This document shows positions 9,082 through 18,987 of a DNA stretch of 64,000 nucleotides, piece after piece. The position numbers and the translations under genes are program-made. The notes beneath the pieces are model-generated. The model was not told the origin of the DNA and searched no databases. It was given only the letters and a program-made list of their open reading frames with translations. Numbering within the stretch: the stretch's first letter is position 1; every line of letters begins with the position of its first letter. The DNA comes from Pseudomonas peli (GTDB lineage: Bacteria; Pseudomonadota; Gammaproteobacteria; Pseudomonadales; Pseudomonadaceae), in contig NZ_FMTL01000002.1 in assembly GCF_900099645.1 (NCBI RefSeq), positions 870,334 through 934,333 on the forward strand, written 5' to 3'.

Positions 9082-9516
9082 ATGAACGCTCTGATCAAAT
9101 CTGTTGTTGCAACTCAAGCTGGCTATGGCCTTACCGTGCTGCGCATCATCGCCGGCATTACCTTTGCCGCCCACGGTGCGCAGAAGCTGTTTGGCTGGTT
9201 TGGCGGTTACGGCCTGGAAGGCGTAGGCCAGTGGATGGAAAGCATCGGTCTGGCGCCGGGCTACTTGTTGGCACTGATGGCCGGTAGCGCCGAGTTCTTT
9301 GGTGGCATTGCCTTGATTATCGGTCTGCTGGCGCGCCCAGCTGCAGCGGTACTGGCAGTGACCATGGTGGTGGCGATTGCCACTGTGCACCTGGCCAATG
9401 GTTTCTTCATGAGCAACAACGGTTATGAGTTTGCCCTGGCACTCTTGGCGATCAGCGTAGCAATCCTGATTGAAGGCGCTGGCAAACTGTCCCTGGACAA
9501 GCGCATCGCTGGTTAA
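9082..9516 (+). CDS. DoxX family membrane protein
   Basis: An inner-membrane protein of 144 residues with four hydrophobic helices and the DoxX signature (LRIIAGITFAAHGAQKLFGW, then AGSAEFFGGIALIIGLLARP). DoxX-like proteins are often linked to redox or quinone metabolism and thiol stress, but the function of this subgroup is not known. The ATG at 9082 was chosen because the DoxX-type N-terminus begins there; an in-frame upstream start at 9025 adds residues unlike the family. A strong bidirectional terminator follows directly. Confidence 0.85.
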   Translation: MNALIKSVVATQAGYGLTVLRIIAGITFAAHGAQKLFGWFGGYGLEGVGQWMESIGLAPGYLLALMAGSAEFFGGIALIIGLLARPAAAVLAVTMVVAIATVHLANGFFMSNNGYEFALALLAISVAILIEGAGKLSLDKRIAG

Positions 9517-9536
9517 TCGACACGGCAGCAGCCAGT

Positions 9537-9562
9537 AAAAAGCCCACTTCGGTGGGCTTTTT
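9537..9562. terminator. Bidirectional Rho-independent terminator
   Basis: AAAAAGCCCAC-TTCG-GTGGGCTTTTT: a stable GC stem with a TTCG tetraloop, an A-run on one side and a T-run on the other. It serves both the DoxX gene and the converging lipase-foldase operon. Confidence 0.92.
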
Positions 9563-9567
9563 GCGTT

Positions 9568-10590
9568 TCAGGGTTGGGGTTTGTTCTGCGTCGCCAGCTG
9601 TTCGGCAGCTTCCAGGCGCAGCTGTTCACGCTCATCGAAGTTCTCTGCGGCCAGCTGGGCAATGGCGGCGCGTTTGTCGCTGGCGCTCATGCCTGGGTTG
9701 TTTTCGATGGCGGCTTTTTCAGTGCTGTACTGGGCAATGCGTTTTTTCCAGGTTTGCCGCTGCTGATCGAGCACTTCGAGACGCTGGGTGGCTTCGGCGC
9801 CGACCAGTTGCTGACGCAGCTGGCGGATCTGTTCCGGTTTGGCGCCGGCCGCCTGCAGTCGCGCGGTTTGCTGGCGCAGCTCGTTCTGCAGTTGCGGCAG
9901 CACGGTGTCCTGCATCTCGGCAGGCAGATTGTTGCGCAGCTGATCGACGGCGGCGGCTTTGCCGGTATCGTCCAGCTGGCTGTTCTGCAGAATCGCCAGG
10001 CGTTGCAGGGTGAATTGGTTGTAGGCCTCTTCGCGGGCGAAGAATGCTTGCTGCGTTTCACTGTCGAAAATCCGCGCGCGCAGTGCCTGCACGGCGGCCT
10101 CGCGCTGACGCAGGGCATCCAGATTAGCCATCTGCGGCAGGTCGCGTTCGAGCAGTACCAACTCGCGCTTATAGTCGAGGTACTGGTTGAGCAGAACCAG
10201 GGCCTGCTCACGGGCATTGGCCGGCAGTTCTGCGGCGATATAGGCACGCAGCCGCTCGACGCTGGTACGCAGCGGTTCTTCACCGGTTGCGGCAAGGAAA
10301 TAATCGAAGATGCGCCGGATGTCTTCGCTGATCAGCAGGTTGCCGTTAGCGTCCAGACGAAAGACGCCATCCACTGTGGTGCCGCCGAATGAGGCAGGCA
10401 GGTTTTTTAGTGGCGCTACTTGGGTCTGCATGCCGATCTGGCTTGGTGAAGCCGATGGCGTATCACTGCGTTGAATCGGCTGTGGCGCATCGCCACTGAG
10501 CTGCGCGGGAATATCCACGGGTTGCAGGTACAGCGCGAGAGCCAGGCAGGCGGCGAACATAAGCGGGGAGAGCAGCAGAAATTTTTTCAC
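9568..10590 (-). CDS. lifO: Lipase-specific foldase (lipase chaperone)
   Basis: A steric chaperone of about 340 residues anchored in the inner membrane by an N-terminal helix (about residues 4-22) with its body in the periplasm. The family motif [13 protein letters not shown] is present near residue 94, counted from the longer start. The rest is a long, charged, alpha-helical arm, as in the P. glumae foldase that wraps around the lipase. The start is uncertain: the GTG at 10590 has GAAGAG at good spacing, while the GTG at 10596 overlaps that site. It lies 75 bases downstream of the lipase gene in the same direction and is needed to fold that lipase. Confidence 0.93.
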   Translation of the reverse strand: MKKFLLLSPLMFAACLALALYLQPVDIPAQLSGDAPQPIQRSDTPSASPSQIGMQTQVAPLKNLPASFGGTTVDGVFRLDANGNLLISEDIRRIFDYFLAATGEEPLRTSVERLRAYIAAELPANAREQALVLLNQYLDYKRELVLLERDLPQMANLDALRQREAAVQALRARIFDSETQQAFFAREEAYNQFTLQRLAILQNSQLDDTGKAAAVDQLRNNLPAEMQDTVLPQLQNELRQQTARLQAAGAKPEQIRQLRQQLVGAEATQRLEVLDQQRQTWKKRIAQYSTEKAAIENNPGMSASDKRAAIAQLAAENFDEREQLRLEAAEQLATQNKPQP

Positions 10591-10636
10591 AGGCACTCTT
10601 CAGGCGGACAGGCGAGTTCGGCGAAACGGACAACAG

Positions 10637-10665
10637 CACCAGAGGCTGCACGGCAGCCCCTGGTG
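10637..10665 (-). other. Intercistronic RNA hairpin between the lipase and foldase genes
   Basis: In the minus-strand transcript CACCAG-G-GGCTGC pairs with GCAGCC-U-CUGGUG around a 3-base loop, giving a 13-bp stem. The one imperfect position is a G-U pair in the lipase-foldase transcript but A-C on the opposite strand. No U-tract follows, so it is more likely an mRNA stability element or partial attenuator than a full terminator. Confidence 0.6.
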
Positions 10666-10671
10666 AAGCCG

Positions 10672-11634
<963 letters not shown>

Positions 11635-11707
11635 TTATCGGGCAGTTCAAGGCACTCCATGCAGCCAAAACGCCCATCCCGTGGCGCGTACATCAGCCCA
11701 AGGGTAG

Positions 11708-11725
11708 TGGCAGAAACCATGCCAG
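11708..11725 (-). promoter_or_regulatory. Candidate sigma-54 (RpoN) promoter of lipA
   Basis: On the minus strand the sequence reads TGGCATG-GTTT-CTGCC. The essential GG and GC dinucleotides are exactly 10 bases apart and six of the seven -24 consensus positions match. Transcription would begin near 11698, giving a leader of about 80 bases. Lipase operons of P. aeruginosa and P. alcaligenes are known to be RpoN-dependent, which supports the reading; the -12 half is imperfect. Confidence 0.45.
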
Positions 11726-11740
11726 TAGTCGCAAACAGCC

Positions 11741-11766
11741 GTATAGCCCTCTGCCACGGGCGATAC
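11741..11766. promoter_or_regulatory. Dyad upstream of the candidate lipA promoter
   Basis: GTAT-A-GCCC ... GGGC-G-ATAC, an interrupted inverted repeat with an 8-base centre, 18-43 bases upstream of the -24 GG. It may be a regulator site; it is closer than typical enhancer sites for RpoN activators. Confidence 0.3.
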
Positions 11767-12160
11767 ATCGAAGTTGTGCGCAATCCGGTGCAGGCGCGGT
11801 GCCGCGGGTTTGTTACGGGGTGAAACGGTGCTGGTCTGGATTCAGGCCCCAGATGGCGGATCAGCGGCCTGCGAGCCAGCGGCAAAAAGCCAGGTTGGCC
11901 GGCCGAATAGGGGTGCCACCAGTCAAAGGTTGGGGTGGTTGGGGAGGGCCGCAGGATCGCGGCTTGACAGCTTTGCGCGGGCTTCTCTAGGATGCCGACC
12001 CATGCGCCGATTTAAACAGCTACTTGCGGGGCGCCGGGTTAACTGCTGATTGCAGTGCCCTGAGAAGCACTCTTCTGAGGCTTTGAAATTCCGCTAAAGC
12101 GCTGGTTCGGTGTCGCCTCTCACCGCTGCCCAGCGGACTCAATGAGGCGGAGACATATCG

Positions 12161-12469
12161 ATGCACTGTCCCCAACCGCTTATTCGCCTGGCCCCGATCA
12201 CGTCCGGGCTTACCCTGCACAATCCGAAAATCCTCCTTGGCGGTAGCCATCAGCCGACTCTGCTGCGCTATCTCGACGGCTGGCCCAAGCGTTGGCCTGG
12301 ACCGCGGACCTTTCTGATCAACTTTGTTCACGACGGCGAATCCCTGGCGCGCTTTGCCAGCAATCATTTCGATATGGCGGTGATCCAGGCGCCAACGGCC
12401 GCGCAGCTGGATGAAACCGTGCGGCAGTTGACGCGTGTAGCCAAGCAGGGGCTGATTACCCGGCGCTGA
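12161..12469 (+). CDS. Small conserved protein upstream of pap, function unknown
   Basis: A 102-residue cytoplasmic protein without signal peptide or membrane helix. The middle has an alternating pattern (RTFLINFVHDGESLARFASNHFDMAVIQAPT) suggesting a small alpha/beta fold. I do not recognise a named domain. The ATG is preceded by GGCGGAGA. It ends 75 bases before the pap start and runs in the same direction, so it may be co-transcribed with pap. As I recall, P. aeruginosa also has a small hypothetical gene, pap and a thiolase in this order. Confidence 0.65.
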   Translation: MHCPQPLIRLAPITSGLTLHNPKILLGGSHQPTLLRYLDGWPKRWPGPRTFLINFVHDGESLARFASNHFDMAVIQAPTAAQLDETVRQLTRVAKQGLITRR

Positions 12470-12544
12470 GTGAATCCCACAATAGCTTTGGCCAAAGCCA
12501 CCGCCGATCCGCTAGGCTCAAAGGATATTGTCAGGGAGTGGGCT

Positions 12545-14032
12545 ATGTTCGAATCCGCCGAGATTGGCCGCAGCATTGATAAAGAAACCTTTGAGGCCGA
12601 GGCCCCTGCGCTGCGCGAAGCACTGCTGGAAGCGCAGTATGAGCTGCAGCAGCAAGGGCGTTTTGCCGTACTTATTCTGATTAACGGCATCGAAGGTGCG
12701 GGTAAGGGCGAGACGGTCAAGCTGCTCAATGAGTGGATGGATGCGCGACTAATTCAGGTCAGTACCTTCGATCAGCAGACTGATGAAGAGCTGGCGCGCC
12801 CGCCGGCCTGGCGTTACTGGCGGCAACTGCCGCCCAAGGGGCGTATCGGCATTTTCTTCGGCAACTGGTACAGCCAGATGCTGCAGGGCCGGGTGCATGG
12901 GCGGATCAAGAATGCTGTGCTCGATCAGGCCATCGATACCACCCTTGGGCTGGAGCGCATGCTCTGCGATGAGGGCACGCTGATCTTCAAGTTCTGGTTC
13001 CACCTGTCCAAACAGCAGATGAAGGCGCGGCTCAAGGCGCTGCAGGATGACCCGCTGCACAGCTGGCGGATCAGTCCATTGGACTGGCAACAGTCAAAAA
13101 CCTACGACAAATTTGTACGCGTTGGCGAGCGTGTGCTGCGCCGCACCAGCCGCGACTATGCGCCCTGGTATGTGGTTGAAGGGGCAGACGAGTATTACCG
13201 CAGCCTGACGGTCGGACGCATTCTGCTCGATGGCTTGCAAGCCGCGTTGAAGGCCAAGGCGCGCCCAGTGCCTCATCCTCATGCCGCGCCGCTGACATCC
13301 AGCCTGGATGAACGTGGGCTGATCGACAGCCTGGACATGACCCAGGCGCTGGACAAGGACAGCTACAACGAGCAACTGGTGGTTGAGCAGGCACGCTTGT
13401 CTAGCCTGATGCGCGACAAGCGCATGCGCCGCCATTCGCTGATCGCGGTGTTCGAAGGTAATGATGCAGCCGGCAAGGGCGGCGCGATTCGCCGGGTGAT
13501 TGGTGCGCTTGATCCCCGCCAGTACCGCATCGTTCCAGTTGCCGCGCCGACCGAAGAAGAGCGCGCGCAGCCTTATCTGTGGCGTTTCTGGCGGCATATT
13601 CCACCGCGCGGTAAGTTCACCGTATTTGATCGCTCCTGGTATGGCCGGGTGCTGGTCGAGCGAGTCGAGGGCTTCTGCAGCACCGGCGACTGGCTACGTG
13701 CCTATGGCGAGATCAATGATTTCGAAGAGCAGCTCAGCGAAGCCGGCGTGGTGTTGGTGAAGTTCTGGTTGTCGATTGATCAGCAGACCCAGTTGGAGCG
13801 CTTCAAAGCCCGCGAACAAATCCCCTTTAAACGCTTCAAGATCACCGAAGAAGACTGGCGCAACCGTGAGAAATGGCCGCTGTACCGCGATGCGGTAGGC
13901 GATATGGTCGACCGCACCAGCACAGAAATTGCCCCGTGGACGTTGGTGGAAGCCAATGACAAGCGCTTTGCCCGGATCAAGGTGCTGCGCACCATTAATG
14001 AAGCGCTCGAAGCGGCGTTCAGCAAAGACTAA
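12545..14032 (+). CDS. pap: Polyphosphate:AMP phosphotransferase
   Basis: A cytoplasmic enzyme of 495 residues that makes ADP from AMP using inorganic polyphosphate. It is a class II PPK2 protein with two fused domains. The first has Walker A GIEGAGKGE near residue 47 and lid PAWRYWRQLPPKGRIGIFF. The second has Walker A FEGNDAAGKGGAIRR near residue 301 and lid YLWRFWRHIPPRGKFTVFDRSW; only the second is expected to be catalytic. The sequence follows the P. aeruginosa enzyme almost end to end. The ATG at 12545 (MFESAEIG) with GGGAG upstream matches the family N-terminus; the open frame extends upstream without support. Confidence 0.95.
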   Translation: MFESAEIGRSIDKETFEAEAPALREALLEAQYELQQQGRFAVLILINGIEGAGKGETVKLLNEWMDARLIQVSTFDQQTDEELARPPAWRYWRQLPPKGRIGIFFGNWYSQMLQGRVHGRIKNAVLDQAIDTTLGLERMLCDEGTLIFKFWFHLSKQQMKARLKALQDDPLHSWRISPLDWQQSKTYDKFVRVGERVLRRTSRDYAPWYVVEGADEYYRSLTVGRILLDGLQAALKAKARPVPHPHAAPLTSSLDERGLIDSLDMTQALDKDSYNEQLVVEQARLSSLMRDKRMRRHSLIAVFEGNDAAGKGGAIRRVIGALDPRQYRIVPVAAPTEEERAQPYLWRFWRHIPPRGKFTVFDRSWYGRVLVERVEGFCSTGDWLRAYGEINDFEEQLSEAGVVLVKFWLSIDQQTQLERFKAREQIPFKRFKITEEDWRNREKWPLYRDAVGDMVDRTSTEIAPWTLVEANDKRFARIKVLRTINEALEAAFSKD

Positions 14033-14145
14033 GGCACATGGGCAAGAGGATGGTCGCGCATACGGCTGATGAATGATCATCGCTGAGCGAGATTGTCCGG
14101 CTTTATTCTTATTGGCAACTCAACCCAATAACAATGAGGTGCGAC

Positions 14146-15330
14146 ATGCGTGAAGTGGTGATCGTTGACAGCGTACGGACTGGTTTGGCCAAGTCCTTCC
14201 GTGGCAAGTTCAATCTGACCCGTCCAGACGACATGGCGGCTCATTGCGTCAATGCATTGCTGGCGCGCACCGGTATCGACCCAGCGCTGGTGGATGACTG
14301 CATCGTTGGCGCCGGCTCCAATGAAGGCGCTCAGGGCATGAACATTGGCCGTAACGTGGCCGTGCTGTCTGGCCTTGGCACCAACGTGGCGGGTATGACC
14401 CTCAACCGTTTCTGCTCCTCGGGCCTGCAAGCCATTGCGATTGCAGCCAACCAGGTGGCGTCGGGCTGCAGCGATGTAATCGTGGCGGGCGGCGTTGAGT
14501 CGATCACCATGACCCTGAAAAGCATGAACACGCAGAACCTGTTCAACCCGCTGCTGCAAAAAGACGTGCCGGGCATCTATTACCCGATGGGCCAGACCGC
14601 CGAGATCGTCGCCCGTCGTTACAACGTCAGCCGCGAAGCCCAGGACGCTTATGCTCTGCAGAGCCAGCAGCGCACTGCGCGGGCGCAGGCCGAAGGCCTG
14701 TTCGACGATGAAATCGTGCCGATGCACGTCAAGTATCAAGTCGAAGATAAAGCCACCGGCGAGAAGAGCATCGTCGACGGCATCGTCGCTCACGACGACT
14801 GCAACCGTGCTGACACCACTCTGGAAAGTCTGGCCGCGCTTAAGCCGGTGTTTGCCGATGACGGTTCGGTCACCGCTGGCAACGCCTCACAGCTCTCCGA
14901 TGGCGCTTCGATGACCCTGGTGATGAGCCTGGAAAAAGCCATCGAGCTGGGTCTCAAGCCACTGGCGTTCTTCCGTGGCTTTGTTGCCGCCGGTTGTGAG
15001 CCGGACGAGATGGGCATTGGCCCGGTGTTCTCGGTGCCCAAACTGCTCAAGGCCAAGGGCCTGAGTATTGCCGACATCGACCTGTGGGAGCTTAACGAGG
15101 CGTTTGCTTCGCAGTGCCTGTATGCCCGTGACCGTCTGGAAATCGACAACGCCAAGTACAACGTCAACGGCGGCTCGATTTCCATCGGCCACCCGTTCGG
15201 CATGACGGGTTCGCGTCAGGTCGGCCATCTGGTGCGTGAGCTGCAGCGGCGTAACCTGCGTTACGGCATCGTCACCATGTGTGTGGGCGGCGGCATGGGC
15301 GCGACCGGGTTGTTTGAAGCCGTGCGCTGA
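14146..15330 (+). CDS. Thiolase (acetyl-CoA C-acyltransferase)
   Basis: A cytoplasmic thiolase of 394 residues. The catalytic residues are all present at canonical places: C90 in NRFCSSGLQA, H349 in SIGHPFGMTGSR and C379 in MCVGGGMG. It either splits 3-ketoacyl-CoA with CoA in fatty acid breakdown or condenses two acetyl-CoA; the sequence does not decide which. There is no partner hydratase/dehydrogenase gene nearby, unlike fadBA. The second ATG (14146) was preferred over 14134 because GAGGTG lies 4 bases before it and the product then begins MREVVIVDSVRTG as in the family. A strong terminator follows. Confidence 0.92.
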   Translation: MREVVIVDSVRTGLAKSFRGKFNLTRPDDMAAHCVNALLARTGIDPALVDDCIVGAGSNEGAQGMNIGRNVAVLSGLGTNVAGMTLNRFCSSGLQAIAIAANQVASGCSDVIVAGGVESITMTLKSMNTQNLFNPLLQKDVPGIYYPMGQTAEIVARRYNVSREAQDAYALQSQQRTARAQAEGLFDDEIVPMHVKYQVEDKATGEKSIVDGIVAHDDCNRADTTLESLAALKPVFADDGSVTAGNASQLSDGASMTLVMSLEKAIELGLKPLAFFRGFVAAGCEPDEMGIGPVFSVPKLLKAKGLSIADIDLWELNEAFASQCLYARDRLEIDNAKYNVNGGSISIGHPFGMTGSRQVGHLVRELQRRNLRYGIVTMCVGGGMGATGLFEAVR

Positions 15331-15346
15331 TCGTCCTGCTCTCAAT

Positions 15347-15376
15347 AAAAAACCGCGACATGTCGCGGTTTTTTAT
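15347..15376. terminator. Bidirectional Rho-independent terminator
   Basis: AAAAAACCGCGACA followed immediately by TGTCGCGGTTTTTT: a perfect palindrome with A- and T-runs, between the thiolase gene and the converging DUF6316 gene. Confidence 0.92.
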
Positions 15377-15392
15377 GGGCTGGTTTTTGTGT

Positions 15393-15602
15393 TCAGAATG
15401 CGCGACTTTCGATGATCTCGTTGGCCTGTTTCATCCGGCGGATATAGAAAGCGATCTCCCGTTCTGCATCCGTTCGGTTGAAGTAAGGGCCTTCCAGCGT
15501 ACCCTCGCGGGTGGAAAAGAAGTATTGCCCGTTGACCGCGCTGACGCGTTCACTGCGGTAGTGGGTCCCGGGGTTATGGTCGATATGACGTTGGCCGAAC
15601 AT
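15393..15602 (-). CDS. Small DUF6316-type protein
   Basis: A 69-residue soluble protein beginning MFGQRHIDHNPGTHYRSERV, with a central GQYFFSTREGTLEGPYFNR segment and a basic C-terminal helix. Short proteins with this pattern are common in Pseudomonas and assigned to DUF6316, with no known role. The ATG at 15602 has a near-perfect GGGAGG 8 bases upstream; the open frame continues upstream to 15677 without a better start. The WG/QYFFSTREG-EGP pattern resembles small DNA-damage or stress-linked hypothetical proteins, but that is speculation. Confidence 0.75.
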   Translation of the reverse strand: MFGQRHIDHNPGTHYRSERVSAVNGQYFFSTREGTLEGPYFNRTDAEREIAFYIRRMKQANEIIESRAF

Positions 15603-15890
15603 AGATGAACCTCCCGCAAAATGAGCTGCTGAGGTCAGTCTAAACGGCGTTTGGATGGCTGCAGATTTTGACGACAAATGGTCGGTTTTGCCGAAATTCG
15701 GCTTGATTTCACTGTTTTTAATATTTTTGACGCCAGAGCGCTGGCTTGATGCGGTGCAGCCATCAGTACAGTTTCCGTGAATTGCGGTGCTTGTCTGTGA
15801 CTGTGCCGGTTTGCTGGGACGACCTAGAATGCGGCATTACCGCTCGAACCCACATCGGGCAGAGGGTGTGGTGCTGGTTGCGAGGCGTTT

Positions 15891-16853
15891 ATGCACATTT
15901 CTTCCGGTCGTTGGCTCTACGGTCTGTTTCTCGCGCTGTTGACCGCCGTGCTGTGGGGCGTGCTGCCGATCAAGCTCAAGGAAGTGCTGCAGGTGATGGA
16001 CCCGGTCACGGTGACCTGGTATCGCCTGCTGGTTTCCGGCTCTATCCTGTTGGCCTATCTGGCTGCCAGTCAGCGCTTACCCGCGTTTCGCCCGCTGGGC
16101 AAGAAAGGTGGCGGGCTTCTGCTGCTGGCGATTGCCGGGCTGACCGGTAACTATGTGCTGTATTTGACGGGGCTTAACCTGCTCAGCCCTGGTACGACTC
16201 AGCTGGTGATTCAGGTAGCCCCGATTCTGTTGCTTGTCAGCAGTATTTTTATCTTTCGCGAGCGATTCAGCGTTGGCCAAGGGCTTGGCTTGTTGGTACT
16301 GCTGGTCGGTTTTGCTTTGTTCTTCAACCAGCGTCTGGATGAGCTACTGACCTCGCTGACGGCCTACACCACCGGTGTATTGATTGTATTGCTGGCGGCG
16401 TTTGTTTGGACGTTCTACGGCTTGGCGCAAAAGCAACTGTTGACGGTGTGGAATTCGCTGCAGGTGATGATGGTGATCTACCTGGCCTGCGCTTTATTGC
16501 TGACGCCTTGGGCACACCCGCTGCAAGCACTCGAGCTCAACCCGTTACAGGGGTGGCTGCTGTTCGCTTGCTGCCTGAACACCCTGGTGGCTTATGGCGC
16601 GTTTGCCGAAGCATTGGCGCATTGGGAGGCTTCGCGGGTCAGCGCCGCATTGGCGATTACGCCGTTGGTGACGTTTGCGTCGGTGGCCCTGGCTGCCAGT
16701 TGGTGGCCTGACCATGTGCAGCCTGAACAGATCAACTGGTTGGCCTATGGCGGCGCCGTGCTGGTGGTGCTGGGCTCGGCGCTGACGGCGCTGGGGCCGT
16801 CGTTGTTGGCGGGTTGGCGCACCCGCAAGGCGCGTTTGGCTGCTCTGACGTAA
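15891..16853 (+). CDS. EamA/DMT-family inner-membrane transporter
   Basis: A 320-residue protein with ten hydrophobic helices in two EamA repeats (about residues 8-140 and 155-300). The first repeat begins ALLTAVLWGVLPIKLKEVLQ, typical of drug/metabolite exporters of the RhaT/EamA group. It probably exports amino acids or other small metabolites; the substrate cannot be predicted. The ATG follows a weak GAGG. It stands alone, convergent with the reductase gene only 8 bases away. Confidence 0.88.
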   Translation: MHISSGRWLYGLFLALLTAVLWGVLPIKLKEVLQVMDPVTVTWYRLLVSGSILLAYLAASQRLPAFRPLGKKGGGLLLLAIAGLTGNYVLYLTGLNLLSPGTTQLVIQVAPILLLVSSIFIFRERFSVGQGLGLLVLLVGFALFFNQRLDELLTSLTAYTTGVLIVLLAAFVWTFYGLAQKQLLTVWNSLQVMMVIYLACALLLTPWAHPLQALELNPLQGWLLFACCLNTLVAYGAFAEALAHWEASRVSAALAITPLVTFASVALAASWWPDHVQPEQINWLAYGGAVLVVLGSALTALGPSLLAGWRTRKARLAALT

Positions 16854-16860
16854 GTAACGT

Positions 16861-17481
16861 TCAGGCCCGGCTGCCGAGCGTTTCTGCCCGGCGTAACCAA
16901 CTCTGACGTTGCTCTTCGCTGGAAGGGCGCACCGGCGCGAATTCAGCCAGGCGGCGAGTTTTGATGCCGCTGAAACCGAGGATGGTGCGAGTCATCTGCC
17001 GATGCCCGGGTGCCCCATAAATCCAGCGGAAGTACCAGGGCGGGGTATCCATGGTCACCAGCAGATCTGCCGTGCGCCCCGTCAGCAGCTTGTCCCAGAG
17101 TTGCGAGCGGTTGCGGTACTTGAAGGCGAAACCGGGTAGAAAGGTGCGGTCAAAAAAGCCTTTGAGCAGCGCGGGAATGCCGCCCCACCAGACCGGATAA
17201 ACGAAGACCAGATGCTCGGCCCAGTGAATCTGCCGCTGCGCCTCCAGTAGGTCGGGCTCCAGCTGCTGGCTCTGCTCATAGCCGTCGCGCAGCACCGGGT
17301 CGTAGTTCATTTCGCCAAGCTTCAGCTGGCGCACCACGTGGCCCTTGCTGCGTGCGCCCTGGGCATAGGCTTCACCGAGGGCATGGCAGAAGCTGTTGCC
17401 CTTAGGTGTGCCGAGAATCATCAGGATGCGTTTGCCATCACCTTCCAGTGGCGTTGCGCCGCTCTTTGCCGCTTCACTCAT
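16861..17481 (-). CDS. Flavodoxin-fold NAD(P)H oxidoreductase (NQO/KefF-like)
   Basis: A cytoplasmic flavoprotein of 206 residues. [25 protein letters not shown] is the FMN/FAD phosphate-binding loop of NQO1/KefF/MdaB-type reductases, and [29 protein letters not shown] is their flavin-ring-binding segment. It is likely a two-electron quinone or nitro-compound reductase using NAD(P)H. The ATG at 17481 (MSEAAKSG) overlaps the fumC stop by 8 bases, so it is the second gene of a fumC operon; the 18 extra codons upstream lie inside fumC. Confidence 0.85.
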   Translation of the reverse strand: MSEAAKSGATPLEGDGKRILMILGTPKGNSFCHALGEAYAQGARSKGHVVRQLKLGEMNYDPVLRDGYEQSQQLEPDLLEAQRQIHWAEHLVFVYPVWWGGIPALLKGFFDRTFLPGFAFKYRNRSQLWDKLLTGRTADLLVTMDTPPWYFRWIYGAPGHRQMTRTILGFSGIKTRRLAEFAPVRPSSEEQRQSWLRRAETLGSRA

Positions 17482-18868
17482 GTTGACCTGCCTCCAGCAT
17501 GTTTTCAGGACGCACCCAGGCGTCGAATTGTTCATTGCTCAGGTAGCCCAACTGCAGTGCTGCTTCGCGCAAGGTGGTGCCATTCTGGTAGGCCTGTTTG
17601 GCGATTTGTGCGGCTTTGTCATAGCCGATATGTGGATTCAGCGCCGTGACCAGCATCAGACCGCGCTCCAGGTGCTCGGCCATCTTCCCTGCGTCCGGTT
17701 GCAGGCCAGCGACGCAGTGTTGTAGGAAGTTATGGCAGCCATCCGCCAGCAAGCGGATCGATTGCAGCAGGTTGTGAATGATCACCGGTTTGAACACGTT
17801 GAGTTGCAGATGGCCCTGGCTTGCGGCAAAGGTAATCGTGGTGTCGTTACCCAGTACCTGGCACGCCAGCATTGACAGCGCCTCGCATTGTGTCGGGTTG
17901 ACCTTGCCCGGCATGATCGAGCTACCCGGCTCATTGGCCGGCAAACGTACCTCGGCCAAGCCGGCACGCGGGCCGGAGCCCAGCAACCGTAAGTCGTTGG
18001 CAAGCTTCATAAGGGCCACCGCCAGGGTTTTCAAGGCACCGGACAGCGCCACCAAAGGTTCATGGCCGGCGAGGGCGGCAAATTTGTTCGGCGCACTGAC
18101 CAGTGGCAGGCCACTCAAGGCGGCCAGTTCGGCAGCCATGGCATCGGCAAAGCCCTGAGGTGAATTCAGACCGGTGCCGACGGCCGTGCCGCCTTGGGCC
18201 AGTTCGCAGACGGCTGGCAGCGCAGCCTGAATGGCGCGTTCGGCATAACCCAGTTGCGCGACAAAGGCCGATAGCTCCTGGCCGAAGGTCATTGGGGTGG
18301 CGTCCATCATGTGTGTGCGCCCGGTCTTGACCAGCCGAGCATGCCGTTCAGCCTGTTCCTGCAAGCCATCACGCAGTTCGTGTAAGGCGGGTAGCAGTTG
18401 CTGCTGCACCGCTTGCACGGCGGCGATATGCATGGCTGTAGGGAAGCTGTCGTTGGAGCTTTGCGCGCGGTTGACGTGGTCGTTGGGGTGCACCGGTGTT
18501 TTGCCACCACGGCCGTTGCCGGCCAGTTCATTGGCGCGCCCAGCGATCACTTCATTAACATTCATATTGCTCTGCGTACCGCTGCCGGTCTGCCAGACCA
18601 CCAGGGGAAATTGCTCATCATGCTGACCGGCCAAGACTTCATTGGCGGCCTGCTCAATCAGTCGGGCCAGATCTGCGGGCAATTCACCGATACGCTGATT
18701 AACCCGCGCCGCAGCTTTCTTGATCAGCGCCAGGGCATGAGCCACTGGCAAGGGCATGCGCTCCTGGCCGATGGCGAAGTTGATCAGCGAGCGCTGAGTC
18801 TGTGCGCCCCAGTAGGCTTCATCCGGCACGTCGATGGGGCCGAGGCTGTCGGTTTCAGTGCGACTCAT
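17474..18868 (-). CDS. fumC: Class II fumarate hydratase
   Basis: A 464-residue tetrameric cytoplasmic enzyme of the TCA cycle (fumarate to L-malate), oxygen-stable and iron-free. Diagnostic segments are [14 protein letters not shown], the [17 protein letters not shown] substrate site and the signature [19 protein letters not shown] with the catalytic serine. Length is normal for the family. A good AGGAG lies upstream of the ATG. It is followed by an overlapping reductase gene. In other pseudomonads fumC genes sit with sodA and iron-starvation genes; that context is absent here. Confidence 0.95.
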   Translation of the reverse strand: MSRTETDSLGPIDVPDEAYWGAQTQRSLINFAIGQERMPLPVAHALALIKKAAARVNQRIGELPADLARLIEQAANEVLAGQHDEQFPLVVWQTGSGTQSNMNVNEVIAGRANELAGNGRGGKTPVHPNDHVNRAQSSNDSFPTAMHIAAVQAVQQQLLPALHELRDGLQEQAERHARLVKTGRTHMMDATPMTFGQELSAFVAQLGYAERAIQAALPAVCELAQGGTAVGTGLNSPQGFADAMAAELAALSGLPLVSAPNKFAALAGHEPLVALSGALKTLAVALMKLANDLRLLGSGPRAGLAEVRLPANEPGSSIMPGKVNPTQCEALSMLACQVLGNDTTITFAASQGHLQLNVFKPVIIHNLLQSIRLLADGCHNFLQHCVAGLQPDAGKMAEHLERGLMLVTALNPHIGYDKAAQIAKQAYQNGTTLREAALQLGYLSNEQFDAWVRPENMLEAGQHE

Positions 18869-18987
18869 GGCGATTCTCCTGAGGGTTGAGCGTGCAGCAA
18901 GCGACTTGCCCGGCGGGTGGATGCACGCCCGGGTGTCTTTCAGCTTAGGTTGCGATGCAGCAGGAGAGGTTCAACCGCAATGGCCGA

